Shown here one piece after another: positions 1 through 8,391 of a DNA stretch of 25,884 nt. The first letter of the stretch is position 1. Each line of letters begins with the position of its first letter. Source of the DNA: an uncultured Sutterella sp. (GTDB lineage: Bacteria > Pseudomonadota > Gammaproteobacteria > Burkholderiales > Burkholderiaceae_F). The DNA is taken from positions 1-25,884 of the forward strand of contig UQNA01000040.1 in NCBI GenBank assembly GCA_900542195.1, written 5' to 3'. A program made the translations under genes and the position numbers. Under the pieces are notes generated by a model that ran no database searches, was not told the DNA's origin, and was given only the letters and a program-made list of their open reading frames with translations.

Positions 1-66
1 TTCGTCATCAACAACGAGGTGCGAACTATAAATACCTTTTTTGAGCTTGTCAAACGCTTCAATTAA
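1..66 (+). other. possible 3' end of a gene entering from the left
   Basis: Frame 1 is open from the first base to a TAA at 64-66 and reads as 21 codons with an ordinary composition (it ends ELVKRFN). It could be the tail of a plus-strand gene that begins outside the window. Twenty-one codons are too few to recognise a family, and an open run of this length occurs by chance. From 67 to 141 I see only AT-rich spacer. Confidence 0.2.
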
Positions 67-141
67 ATTTTTTTATGTTAAAAGGACTAAAATAGATAAA
101 TTGTGCGTTTTTTCAAGCCGTTACGATGAATGTAAAAAAGT

Positions 142-170
142 GAAAAAAAGACTGCAGGTCTTGCAGTCTC
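142..170 (-). terminator. intrinsic terminator of the nrdA-nrdB operon
   Basis: An 8-bp perfect stem, AGACTGCA (149-156) with TGCAGTCT (162-169), closes a 5-base loop. Read on the minus strand, it is followed by a run of T (the A run at 143-149 on the plus strand). It lies just after the nrdB stop codon and fits a Rho-independent terminator. A T-rich tract on the plus-strand side could make it weakly bidirectional. Confidence 0.8.
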
Positions 171-192
171 TTTTCTTATTATTTCTTTCTAG

Positions 193-1182
193 TTATTTTC
201 TAGAGGCACCCCAAACGTCTCCCCAGGACCCTGTCAATGCACCCTTAGCATAGTCGACAACCCTGTTTTCAAAGAAGTTTGTATGGGTTACGCCTAACAT
301 AGCATCCACCCATGGAAGAGGATTGTGGGGATGCGCAAAAATTGCTTTCATCCCCATGGCTGTTAGCCTTCTATCTGCAATATAACGAATGTATCCCTTA
401 ACTTCTTGAGGAGTTAAGTTCTGCTTAGACATATCATTGACATCAAAAGCCAAGTCAATAAATCTGTCTTCTAGTTCAACCATTTTTTCAGCGATTTCAT
501 AAATTCTGCGCTTCAAACGATCATTCCAGAGATGGGGTTCCTCAATGAGATACTCTCTGAAGAGGCGGATCATGCTTTCAGTATGAAGAGTTTCGTCATT
601 AATTGACCAAGCGATAATCTGCCCCATTCCTCTCATTGTTCCGTTGCGTGTGAAATTCAACAGCATCACAAAGCTGGAAAAGAGCTGCATACCTTCAGTG
701 AAGGCCGAAAAAGCCGCCATTTTTACTGCAATACTTTCTTCTTCGTCATCAGCAAGTCCGTGGAAGAAGTCATGTTTGTCCGCCATGGCTTCATATTCCA
801 AGAATTCGTTATAGACAGTTTCGGGCATCCCGATGGTTTCAATCAAATGCGAGTAAGCAGCGATATGCACGGCTTCTCTAGCAGCAAAGCTTGAAAGCAT
901 CATACGGATTTCCGGACAGGGGAAGAACGGAAGATAGGTCTTTACGTATGCGGAGCTAACGTCGATATCGCCTTGGGTAAAGAAGCGGAAAACTTTTGTC
1001 AGAAAGTCCCTTTCATCCTCTGTCAAAACGTTTTTCCAATCTTTTACGTCTTCAATCATTGGGACTTCTGTCCAGAGCCAGTGCATTTGTTCACTGGCAA
1101 CGAAAGCGTCATAAGCCCAAGGATAAGAAAACGGTTTATAAAAATTTCTTGAATTTGTGAGAGTACTTGTTTTTGTTGTCAT
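193..1182 (-). CDS. nrdB: ribonucleoside-diphosphate reductase, beta subunit
   Basis: This is the radical-generating small subunit of aerobic (class I) ribonucleotide reductase, which works with NrdA to make dNDPs from NDPs in the cytoplasm. All di-iron ligands expected from E. coli NrdB can be placed: D72, E103 and H106 (in REAVHIAAY), E163 (FTEG), and E197 and H200 (DETLH). The radical tyrosine is Y110, seven residues after E103 as in the E. coli enzyme, which supports a tyrosyl-radical (class Ia-like) enzyme. The protein is 329 aa, slightly shorter than E. coli NrdB (376 aa), and has no ATP-cone at its N-terminus. The C-terminal tail ends in a W-containing segment (SWGDVW), presumably the part that docks on NrdA. 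The start lies 10 nt after the nrdA stop with a GAAGGA-like ribosome site, so the two genes are one operon. Identification is secure. Confidence 0.96.
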   Translation of the reverse strand: MTTKTSTLTNSRNFYKPFSYPWAYDAFVASEQMHWLWTEVPMIEDVKDWKNVLTEDERDFLTKVFRFFTQGDIDVSSAYVKTYLPFFPCPEIRMMLSSFAAREAVHIAAYSHLIETIGMPETVYNEFLEYEAMADKHDFFHGLADDEEESIAVKMAAFSAFTEGMQLFSSFVMLLNFTRNGTMRGMGQIIAWSINDETLHTESMIRLFREYLIEEPHLWNDRLKRRIYEIAEKMVELEDRFIDLAFDVNDMSKQNLTPQEVKGYIRYIADRRLTAMGMKAIFAHPHNPLPWVDAMLGVTHTNFFENRVVDYAKGALTGSWGDVWGASRK

Positions 1183-1192
1183 TTCTTATCTC

Positions 1193-2968
1193 TTATCCTT
1201 CACAAGCTAAACAGAAAGAGTCATTCATAAGAGTCTTCATGTCAATCTCTTCTTCTAAACGACGGCGTTCGATCTTTTCTCCGACTTTATCTGCTTTACG
1301 GAGTTTGTCGCTTCTGCAGTAGTACAAACTCTTCAAGCCGTTTTTCCATGCCAAATAGTGGCAGGCATGCAAATATGCAATGGAAACGTCAGCAGGAAAG
1401 AATAAATTTAAAGATTGTCCTTGATCGATGTAATTCTGACGGTCAGCCGCAAGGTCAATCAACCATCTTTGGTCGATCTCTTGAGCTGTCTTAAATACGT
1501 CCCTGATCTCCTGAGGAAGTGCTTCAAGATGCTGGACAGAACCGTCATGGTTGATGATGTTGCTCCATACTTCTTCAGTATTCAAGCCGTACTCGTCCAG
1601 GACTCTTTCCAACATTCTATTCTTAATAATGTGCGCCCCTGAAAGGGTGTCCTGACGATAAATATTGGCTCTCATCGGTTCAATAGAAGGAGATGTAGCC
1701 TGCATGATCAAACTTGAGCTAGCATTCGGGGCGACTGCCATCCAGTGAGAAAATCTTCTTTCAATTCCTGCATCTTTTGCATCCGGACAAGCCCCTCTGA
1801 GTTCGCAGAGAATCTTGTCTCCCTTTTCGCATTCATTATGAATATGGCTGAATACTTTGTTATTGATAACTTTAGCCAAGACAGATTCGAGAGGAATTTT
1901 TTTGGATTGGAGATAAGCATGAAAACCTAGAGCACCGATGCCAATTGATCTTTCTCTAAGAGCCGAATATCTAGCTCGTTCAATGTGATCGGGGGCATGA
2001 TCAATGAAATATTGAAGAACATTATCCAAAAATTCCATTACGTCAGGGATAAATTGTTCATTTTTTGCCCACTCGTCGTAATACTCGATATTTAAAGAGC
2101 TCAAACAGCAAACAGCCGTTCTCTTCTCATTAGTCGGCAAAAAGATTTCGGTACAGAGATTAGAGCCATGAATCTTTAAGTTTTTATCTGCAAGCCAAGA
2201 CGGAAGCGCACGGTTTGCGGCATCGATAAACACAATGTACGGTTCTCCGGTTTGCATCCTCAATTCTAGAAGTCGCTGCCATAAATCTCTTGCGGACACG
2301 ACTTCGACTACTCTTTGGCTGTTAGGATCTTTCAATTCCCAAGAATCATCAGCATCCGGATCCTCCATACTCTTTTCAATCAAGCGCATGAATTTGTCTG
2401 AAATGCAGACCCCATGGTGCAGATTTAATGTTCTGATATTTTGGTCACCCGTCGGTTTTCTCATTTCTAAGAATTGAACGATGTCGGGATGATCCATAGA
2501 AAGGAAGGCTGCATAAGAACCTCTGCGAGTTCTGCCCTGACGGTAAGCCAAACAAGCTGCGTCATAAATTTTCAAATGAGGCATTACACCGACAGACTTA
2601 TCGTCGGCACTTCTAATATCAATATGGATACCCACTCCGCCACCGAGCATTGAAAGCCAGTTAACTTCAGAAAGCGTGTTTACAAGACCTTCTGCAGTAT
2701 CCGGCATATAAACCTCAAAACAGCTGATTGGGAGCCCTTTTTTGCTTCTGCCGAATGACAGGATTGGTGTAGAAAAAGAAAGCCAATGTTTAGAAGCGTA
2801 ATCGTAGATTCTCTGGGCATGAGCAGGATTAGAAGCGAAAGCCTCGGAAACATAAGCGAATCTTTCCTGAGGACTGACCTCTTCGTCACGCATATAGCTT
2901 TCCTTAAGTCTCTTGTAGGATATTCCCTTTATCAGCTCATCTCTTGAGAGATCCAGATTCAGCGGCAT
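1193..2968 (-). CDS. nrdA: ribonucleoside-diphosphate reductase, alpha subunit (short form without ATP-cone)
   Basis: This is the catalytic large subunit that reduces NDPs to dNDPs. The expected active-site residues are visible: C83 (LPISCFE) and C287 (AVCCLSS) as the redox pair, N270/C272/E274 in SNLCTEI with C272 as the thiyl-radical cysteine, the radical-transfer pair Y549-Y550 (SLYYC), and a C-terminal shuttle pair C586/C589 (CLAC). At 591 aa it is much shorter than E. coli NrdA (761 aa), because the N-terminal ATP-cone is absent: the finger-loop barrel begins within about 60 residues. The start is supported by AAGGAA about 9 nt upstream of the ATG, and the 40-nt leader has no room for a missing cone. 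The short form implies no dATP-dependent overall activity switch of the usual kind, although substrate-specificity control may remain. It is first in the operon with nrdB. Confidence 0.96.
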   Translation of the reverse strand: MPLNLDLSRDELIKGISYKRLKESYMRDEEVSPQERFAYVSEAFASNPAHAQRIYDYASKHWLSFSTPILSFGRSKKGLPISCFEVYMPDTAEGLVNTLSEVNWLSMLGGGVGIHIDIRSADDKSVGVMPHLKIYDAACLAYRQGRTRRGSYAAFLSMDHPDIVQFLEMRKPTGDQNIRTLNLHHGVCISDKFMRLIEKSMEDPDADDSWELKDPNSQRVVEVVSARDLWQRLLELRMQTGEPYIVFIDAANRALPSWLADKNLKIHGSNLCTEIFLPTNEKRTAVCCLSSLNIEYYDEWAKNEQFIPDVMEFLDNVLQYFIDHAPDHIERARYSALRERSIGIGALGFHAYLQSKKIPLESVLAKVINNKVFSHIHNECEKGDKILCELRGACPDAKDAGIERRFSHWMAVAPNASSSLIMQATSPSIEPMRANIYRQDTLSGAHIIKNRMLERVLDEYGLNTEEVWSNIINHDGSVQHLEALPQEIRDVFKTAQEIDQRWLIDLAADRQNYIDQGQSLNLFFPADVSIAYLHACHYLAWKNGLKSLYYCRSDKLRKADKVGEKIERRRLEEEIDMKTLMNDSFCLACEG

Positions 2969-3015
2969 TTATGTCAGTTCCTTTTAGCTTATAAATTAGT
3001 TCTTGAATTTCGGGA

Positions 3016-3045
3016 TTCTACCTAAGTTAAGTTAGGCGGAACAAA
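3016..3045 (-). promoter_or_regulatory. candidate nrdA promoter with an inverted repeat in the spacer
   Basis: Read on the minus strand, TTGTTC (plus 3040-3045) and TAGAAT (plus 3016-3021) are separated by 18 nt. They would start transcription about 40 nt before the nrdA ATG. The spacer is filled by the imperfect palindrome CCTAAGTTAAGTTAGG (3022-3037), which could be an operator. It does not resemble the NrdR box consensus (ACAC..ATA..GTGT type), and no such box pair was seen nearby. The assignment is by inspection only. Confidence 0.35.
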
Positions 3046-3335
3046 AAAGGAGGCGAGTTTAAACGAATTGCAAAAACAGCGTTTGGCTCGTGTCTGCATT
3101 TTTCTTTATTCTCGATTGAGGAAAAACAAGTGAATCTAGAGGACAACGTATTTGCCCAAAGGTGTAAATATTTTTAAATTTGTGATTTCTCATAGAAAAG
3201 ATGAATATTGTTTTGGATCGATAAGTTTCTTTTGAAACATTCATTTTTCTAAAGCAAACTTTTGAGCCGCAAGAGGAAATTCTTTTTTGCGTAAAATACC
3301 TCTTACACTGTCTAACTCAGCCTTCTACATAACTT
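3046..3335. other. divergent intergenic region between nrdA and recD2
   Basis: This AT-rich spacer must hold the recD2 promoter and anything further upstream of the nrd promoter. I see no convincing -35/-10 pair for recD2; TAAAAT at about 3292 is a possible -10 without a good -35. A 61-codon open frame on the minus strand here has no recognisable features and no ribosome site worth naming. Confidence 0.4.
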
Positions 3336-5537
3336 ATGACTTTTTCTTCCTCCTCTAAACCAACTCACAACTCAGAGGCTGGGTTGCAAAGACTAACAGG
3401 CTTAGTAGAAAGAGTTACCTTTCATAGCGAAGAATCCGGCTACTGCGTAATCAAAATCAAAGTTAAAGGCGAAAGAGAACTAGCGACTGTTGTTGGTCAT
3501 ACTCCGGCAGTCTCCCCGGGTGAATTCGTTTCATGCTCCGGCGACTGGATTTATAACCGGGAATACGGAAGACAGTTTCAATCTGTGTTCCTCAATGTTT
3601 ACCCTCCCGCTACAAAACAAGGTATTGAAAAGTACCTCGGCTCAGGAATGGTGAAAGGAATCGGGCCAACCTATGCCTCTAGGTTAGTAAAGCAGTTCGG
3701 AGAAAAAGTTTTTGACATCATCGAACAGAATCCGGAGCGGTTAAAAGAAGTTGAAGGAATCGGACCTAAGAGATTCAAAGCAATAGTCTCTGGCTGGGCT
3801 GATCAGAAAATCATACGCAACATTATGATTTTTCTGCATAGCCATAAAGTCTCAACGGCAAAATCCGTCAGAATTTTTAAAAAATATGGTGAAAATGCCG
3901 TATCCATCATTACGCAAAATCCTTATATCTTGGCAAAAGATATCAAAGGAATAGGTTTTCGCTCTGCCGATACGATTGCTTTGAATATGGGGATTCAAAA
4001 AGATTCGATTTTGAGAGCGAGGGCCGGCATTTCTTACGTTCTTTCAGAAGCTTCTTCTAATCTCGGTCATGCTTGCCTTCCCAAAGACGAGCTAATTAAG
4101 ATGGCAAATGAACTTCTGGAGATGCCTGAGCAAACAATCTGCGATGCAATTGAAAAAGAAGTAGAAGAGAATTCTTTGGTATCTGACGATTATCCTCAGT
4201 CCGAATGTCTTTATCTCCCTTCCCTTTTTTATTCAGAGGTTGGAATTGCCTCCAGTATAAGAAGGCTTAGTCAAAGTTGTGTTAATTGGCCGGATATTGA
4301 TCCGGATAAAGCCATTGCTTGGGTAGAAAAAAAACTCAATATAAATCTTGCGCAGAGTCAGAAAGAAGCTGCCGGTAAAGCGCTTAACTCCAAGCTAATG
4401 GTCATCACGGGAGGGCCCGGCGTCGGTAAAACAACTTTAGTCAATTCTATTCTTCGAATTTTGTCTGCCAAAAAGGTAAAAATCATTCTCTGCGCACCGA
4501 CAGGACGAGCCGCCAAGAGAATGTCAGAAACTACCGGCTGCAAGGCAAAGACTATTCATCGGCTGTTAGAAATTTCTCCAGAGACGGGAAAATTTCAAAG
4601 AAACCGGGAAAAGCCGTTGGACTGTGATCTTTTAGTTATCGATGAATGTTCAATGGTTGATTTATCTTTAGCCAACAGTTTGCTCCAAGCGGTTCCCGAT
4701 CATGCATCTGTAATTTTTGTCGGAGATGTCAACCAACTCCCTTCAGTTGGGCCCGGAACCTTTCTTTCAGATTTAATTGAATGCGGACAAATAACGGTAA
4801 TCAGATTAACAGAAGTGTTTCGGCAGGCAGCAGATTCATGGATTATTAGAGCGGCTCATCAAATTAATAAAGGATACTTCCCGCCTCTTCCTCAAAAAGG
4901 TCAAAAAGGAGATTTCTATTTCATTGCCAAAGAAACGCCCGAAGAAATCGTCTCCACTATAGTTTCTTTGGTTCAGCAGCGGCTGCCGAGAACCTTCGGT
5001 TTCGATCCGATAAAGGATATTCAAGTTTTGTGCCCTATGAATCGGAGTCTCACCGGAGCAAGAAGTATGAATGAACTTCTTCAATCTGCGCTCAATCCTT
5101 CTTCGGATAATGCCATCACAAAGTTCGGGATCACTTTCGATCTGAATGACAAAGTCATGCAGATTGAAAATAATTACGACAAGGATGTCTTCAACGGCGA
5201 TATCGGCTTTATCAATGGAATCGACAAAGAGGAAGAAACTGTACTGGTGAGTTTTGATGGTCGAGATGTTATTTATTCCTTCGATGAACTTGATGAACTG
5301 GTGCTTTGTTATGCCACGACCATTCATAAATCCCAAGGAAGTGAATATCCTGTCGTAATTATTCCGATCTCCACTCAGCAATTTATGATGCTTAAACGCA
5401 ACCTTGTCTATACAGGAGTAACGCGAGGGAAGAAACTTGTTGTTGTGGTAGGTCAGAAAAAAGCTTTATTTATGGCAATCAAAGACAACCGTTCACTTAA
5501 ACGGTGGAGCGGGTTAAAGATGCGCTTAGAAAAATAA
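3336..5537 (+). CDS. recD2: RecD2-type ATP-dependent DNA helicase (RecD without RecBC)
   Basis: This is a superfamily 1B 5'-3' DNA helicase of the RecD2 type, linked in other bacteria to DNA repair and genome stability independently of RecBCD. The N-terminal 100 residues form an OB-like region (GLVERVTFHSEESGY). They are followed by tandem helix-hairpin-helix motifs (GIGPTYASRL, VEGIGPKRF, IKGIGFRSAD) between about residues 107 and 210, which mark RecD2 rather than classical RecD. The helicase core shows Walker A GGPGVGKTT (359-367), Walker B VIDECSMVD (about 433-441), GDVNQLPSVGPG (about 463-474), and the C-terminal motifs ATTIHKSQGSEYP (about 660) and YTGVTRGKK (about 691). Its length of 733 aa is normal for the family. 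No clear ribosome site precedes the ATG, but the N-terminal domain starts as expected. It is a single gene divergent from nrdA, with no recB or recC neighbour. Confidence 0.93.
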   Translation: MTFSSSSKPTHNSEAGLQRLTGLVERVTFHSEESGYCVIKIKVKGERELATVVGHTPAVSPGEFVSCSGDWIYNREYGRQFQSVFLNVYPPATKQGIEKYLGSGMVKGIGPTYASRLVKQFGEKVFDIIEQNPERLKEVEGIGPKRFKAIVSGWADQKIIRNIMIFLHSHKVSTAKSVRIFKKYGENAVSIITQNPYILAKDIKGIGFRSADTIALNMGIQKDSILRARAGISYVLSEASSNLGHACLPKDELIKMANELLEMPEQTICDAIEKEVEENSLVSDDYPQSECLYLPSLFYSEVGIASSIRRLSQSCVNWPDIDPDKAIAWVEKKLNINLAQSQKEAAGKALNSKLMVITGGPGVGKTTLVNSILRILSAKKVKIILCAPTGRAAKRMSETTGCKAKTIHRLLEISPETGKFQRNREKPLDCDLLVIDECSMVDLSLANSLLQAVPDHASVIFVGDVNQLPSVGPGTFLSDLIECGQITVIRLTEVFRQAADSWIIRAAHQINKGYFPPLPQKGQKGDFYFIAKETPEEIVSTIVSLVQQRLPRTFGFDPIKDIQVLCPMNRSLTGARSMNELLQSALNPSSDNAITKFGITFDLNDKVMQIENNYDKDVFNGDIGFINGIDKEEETVLVSFDGRDVIYSFDELDELVLCYATTIHKSQGSEYPVVIIPISTQQFMMLKRNLVYTGVTRGKKLVVVVGQKKALFMAIKDNRSLKRWSGLKMRLEK

Positions 5538-5650
5538 ACATTTCTTAACATTATTTAGAAATTCTTTTAAATTTATATAAAAAATAATAAGTTACTTTAA
5601 ATTAAAAGCTGATAGAATTCCTCCTTTAGTCTTGTTTCTTAAGCTTTAAC

Positions 5651-5679
5651 TTGCAAGCTTAAAAAATCAGTGCTAATAT
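5651..5679 (+). promoter_or_regulatory. sigma70-type promoter for the initiator tRNA gene
   Basis: TTGCAA (5651-5656) and TAATAT (5674-5679) are separated by exactly 17 nt and would start transcription about 28 nt before the mature tRNA. No GC-rich discriminator is obvious; the segment after the -10 is TCGCACC. Confidence 0.7.
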
Positions 5680-5713
5680 TCGCACCAGCTTAAGACAAGC
5701 ACTCGACATTTGC

Positions 5714-5790
<77 letters not shown>

Positions 5791-5812
5791 ATTTCAATAG
5801 CAAATGTACATC

Positions 5813-5844
5813 ACTGAACCGCGAAGGCCGTTCAGTTTTATTTT
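5813..5844 (+). terminator. intrinsic terminator after the initiator tRNA
   Basis: A perfect 7-bp stem, ACTGAAC (5813-5819) with GTTCAGT (5830-5836), is followed immediately by TTTATTTTAT. It lies 23 nt after the tRNA CCA end. Confidence 0.85.
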
Positions 5845-6020
5845 ATCTACTTTAAATCACCCTCCTTCTCTTTTATCTTATCCGTTTTGAGAAAAGCCCC
5901 CAAGAGATTGCTATAAAGTCTCGCCTTTCCCGTCTTAAATTAAGAATCCTATAAGCCTGAGTAATCACTATATAATTCATCGCTTACTAATTGATAAATA
6001 AAATAAAAACGAGTAGTTAC

Positions 6021-6143
6021 ATGTCCTTAGCCTCACTTCAAAAACAATTTAATAAGACATTTTTAGCCTACGGAAAACCCCTTTTCGGATTTTCGTTTGT
6101 GTCGGCCTTCTCATTGTTCTTGTTCAAAACGTCAGCCTTTTAA
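6021..6143 (+). pseudogene. displaced N-terminal fragment of the Na/Pi-cotransporter-like gene
   Basis: An ATG at 6021 opens 40 codons starting MSLASLQKQF and ending at TAA 6141-6143. Its last 20 residues become hydrophobic. The downstream transporter lies in the -1 frame, which is open from 6056 and also encodes a hydrophobic helix before its first usable start (the residues ending in CAGVCLFLFAMMLLQ match the first helix of the family). The simplest reading is one gene beginning at 6021 that has lost one base between about 6085 and 6140, a stretch rich in 4-base homopolymers. The alternative is that this is a short unrelated upstream frame. Confidence 0.55.
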
Positions 6144-6169
6144 CTTTATGTGCAGGCGTCTGTCTATTT

Positions 6170-7819
6170 TTGTTTGCCATGATGCTGCTCCAGGAGAGTT
6201 TCAAGATCCTTTCCGGCGGTGTTTTGGATGTCTTCTTAGATAAAGTTGCTAATACGAATTACAAGTCGTTCTTATTTGGTTTTACAGTCAGTTCGTTAGT
6301 ACAGTCAAGCGGGTTGGCTACCGTTATTGCGATTTCTTTTTTGAGTGCTGGATTAATGGCGTTACAGTCCGGCATCGCTATGGTCTACGGTATCAATCTG
6401 TCTACCGCCGGCTCTGCCTGGCTTGTGGGTTACTTCGGTTTAAAGACAAAGATTTCTTTATATGCCATGCCCCTGATTATCTTCGGTATGGGATTTTTTA
6501 TTAGTAAAAATAAGAAAATTAAAGGTTTCGGGCTCTTTCTCTTATCTCTCGGCCTTCTGTTTTTGGGCATTTCTTATATGAAAGAGGGTTTTGAGAATTT
6601 CAAAGACACCTTTGACATCTCTCAATTTCAGATGGAAGGTCTGGCAGGGCTTCTTCTCTATACCTTGATCGGCTTCGGCGTCACCGTTATTACTCAATCT
6701 TCTCATGCAACCTTAACTTTGGCGTTAGCGGCCTTAGCCGTCGGCCAAGTCTCTTATGAAAACGCTATCGGGGTGGCCATCGGCGCAAACGTTGGATCTA
6801 CTATCATGGCCGTTATCGGATCTATCAATTCCAATATCGAAGGAAAGAAGATTACGGTAACTCATGTCTTTTTTAACTGCTTTGCAGCTCTAATGGCTAT
6901 TGTGTTCTTCAAACTGTATTTAATTGCAGTTGATTATCTTTGTGCTTGGGTAGGAATCGCTGAAGATGATTACGTATTAAAACTCGCAATGTTTACAACG
7001 CTGTTCAATGTTATAGGCGTAATCGTTCTTTACCCATTTATTTCTCAGATGGCGAACTTCCTTAACAAGTATGTTAAGCCGTCAGAGAGTAAAGATGACG
7101 AAGTCAAACCAATGTTCCTTAGTGATGAAGTCTTACAGTTTAGTGACAGTGCTCTTCAGTCTTTGACATTAGAAAGTATTCGTCTCTTAGAAGGTACGCT
7201 GGGTTTAATCGCTAAAGTGATTAGTTTCCAGCCGGAAGATGTTCAGTCTCAAGAAGAGATCCCAACGGTTCTTTCTCAAAGGAATCAGCCGAATGACTTT
7301 GAATTTGATGCGGCATATCACAAAGAATTTAAAGGCTTGTACTCAAGCATTATTGAATTTGCAGTAAGAGCAGGTTATGAGGCTTCCACCCCGGAAAGAA
7401 ATACTATCTTTATGGATATCAGACGGGCAAATCTTTATATGGCCTCGGCTGTTAAAGAAGCCAGTCAGCTTCAAACTAATATTAATAAATTCGGTTTCTC
7501 GAACAACGGCTACATTCGTGCAGAATATGCGGCTATTCGCAGAAATCTGCTGAGACTTCTGCGTAATGTCCATTCCATTACTCAAGCTACGACAATGGAA
7601 GAAATTGATCAGATTCAGCGTGAAATTTTAGAAAACAGCGAAAAATTCGATGTTGTTTCTTCAAGCTCTTTGGATACCTTAATCCGTAACCACTGTATTT
7701 CAGATTCTGTTGCTACTTCGATCATGAATGACAACGCAATCTCCCGTAATTTGGCTAAAAACTTATATGATGTTATTGAGTTGCTATTTAAGACTAACCC
7801 GGTAGCATTGGGAGAGTAA
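6170..7819 (+). CDS. Na/Pi-cotransporter II-related membrane protein with C-terminal PhoU-like domain (5' end frameshifted)
   Basis: This is a sodium-coupled phosphate transporter-like protein of the inner membrane. The two QSS signature motifs of the NaPi-II fold are present in inverted-repeat halves: SSLVQSSGLAT at about residue 42 and VITQSSHATLTL at about 175. They sit among some eight hydrophobic segments up to about residue 300. The soluble C-terminal third is helical and charged, in the position where bacterial members carry a PhoU-like domain. In this frame the only start near the N-terminus is TTG 6170, which cuts into the first membrane helix and has no good ribosome site. Open sequence in the same frame continues upstream to 6056 without a start codon. 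The native start is therefore probably ATG 6021, with a one-base deletion between. Phosphate as substrate is inferred from the family; many bacterial members are uncharacterised. Confidence 0.85.
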   Translation: MFAMMLLQESFKILSGGVLDVFLDKVANTNYKSFLFGFTVSSLVQSSGLATVIAISFLSAGLMALQSGIAMVYGINLSTAGSAWLVGYFGLKTKISLYAMPLIIFGMGFFISKNKKIKGFGLFLLSLGLLFLGISYMKEGFENFKDTFDISQFQMEGLAGLLLYTLIGFGVTVITQSSHATLTLALAALAVGQVSYENAIGVAIGANVGSTIMAVIGSINSNIEGKKITVTHVFFNCFAALMAIVFFKLYLIAVDYLCAWVGIAEDDYVLKLAMFTTLFNVIGVIVLYPFISQMANFLNKYVKPSESKDDEVKPMFLSDEVLQFSDSALQSLTLESIRLLEGTLGLIAKVISFQPEDVQSQEEIPTVLSQRNQPNDFEFDAAYHKEFKGLYSSIIEFAVRAGYEASTPERNTIFMDIRRANLYMASAVKEASQLQTNINKFGFSNNGYIRAEYAAIRRNLLRLLRNVHSITQATTMEEIDQIQREILENSEKFDVVSSSSLDTLIRNHCISDSVATSIMNDNAISRNLAKNLYDVIELLFKTNPVALGE

Positions 7820-7830
7820 GGCCATAAAAA

Positions 7831-8391
7831 ATGAGTGAAGAACCTGAATTAAAGTTTTGTTCCGCGTGCGGTGCTCCTCTGGAAATCAAAATTCCGGAGG
7901 GAGACACGAAGGAAAGGTCCGTCTGCACCAAGTGCGGCAAAATTCATTACGAAAATCCTCATAATATTGTGGGAACAGTTCCTGTCCATGACGGAAAAGT
8001 CCTCTTGTGCCGCCGGGCAATTGATCCTTGTTTCGGAAAATGGAATCTGCCTGCCGGCCACCAAGAAATGAAGGAAGGCACGATGGCCGGAGCTCTCCGT
8101 GAAACAAAAGAGGAAGCGGGAGCAGACCTAACAAACGTGCGCCCTTTTATGCTTTTAGATGTTCCTTTTGCTTCGGGAACACATATTTATTTCATTGGGG
8201 ATGTTGTCAATCCTGACTGCAAACCGGGTCCGGAAACTTTAGAACAAAGATTCTTTTCCGAAGAAGAGATTCCCTGGGACAAAATAGCCTTTAATTCCGT
8301 TAAAAGAGCTTTGAGATGTTATTTCTCCGATCTCAAGAAAGGCTCCATCGGATTTCATTACGAAATCAAAGAAAAACCGGGGAAAGAATAA
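7831..8391 (+). CDS. Nudix hydrolase with N-terminal zinc ribbon
   Basis: This is a cytoplasmic pyrophosphohydrolase of unknown substrate. The N-terminus has a four-cysteine zinc ribbon (C10/C13 and C32/C35). It is followed by a Nudix fold with the signature GX5EX7REXXEEXG: G76, E82, R90-E91, E94-E95, G97. The usual hydrophobic residue after RE is T92. The zinc-ribbon-plus-Nudix layout resembles NudC-like and ADP-ribose/NAD-related family members, but the typical NudC motif after the Nudix box (SQPWPFPxS) is not visible, so I would not call it NudC. It starts 11 nt after the transporter gene. Its stop codon is directly followed by the start of aat in the same reading frame, so the two are translationally linked. 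Confidence 0.88.
   Translation: MSEEPELKFCSACGAPLEIKIPEGDTKERSVCTKCGKIHYENPHNIVGTVPVHDGKVLLCRRAIDPCFGKWNLPAGHQEMKEGTMAGALRETKEEAGADLTNVRPFMLLDVPFASGTHIYFIGDVVNPDCKPGPETLEQRFFSEEEIPWDKIAFNSVKRALRCYFSDLKKGSIGFHYEIKEKPGKE

Noticed and set aside
41..253. A 70-codon plus-strand frame at the left edge
   Set aside because: It runs through the nrd terminator and into the end of nrdB, has low-complexity sequence and no ribosome site.
4836..5381. A 181-codon minus-strand frame within recD2
   Set aside because: It lies wholly opposite the conserved helicase motifs and shows no motif of its own.
5541..5568. A weak AT-only hairpin (ATTTCT/AGAAAT then TCTTTT) after recD2
   Set aside because: The stem is six pairs with only two G:C and an 11-base loop; it could be a terminator but cannot be separated from chance in such AT-rich sequence.
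6070..6100. Programmed -1 frameshifting in the Na/Pi-cotransporter-like gene
   Set aside because: No in-phase slippery heptamer of the X XXY YYZ form and no following pseudoknot were found, and this family is not known to be recoded. A base loss or sequencing error is simpler.
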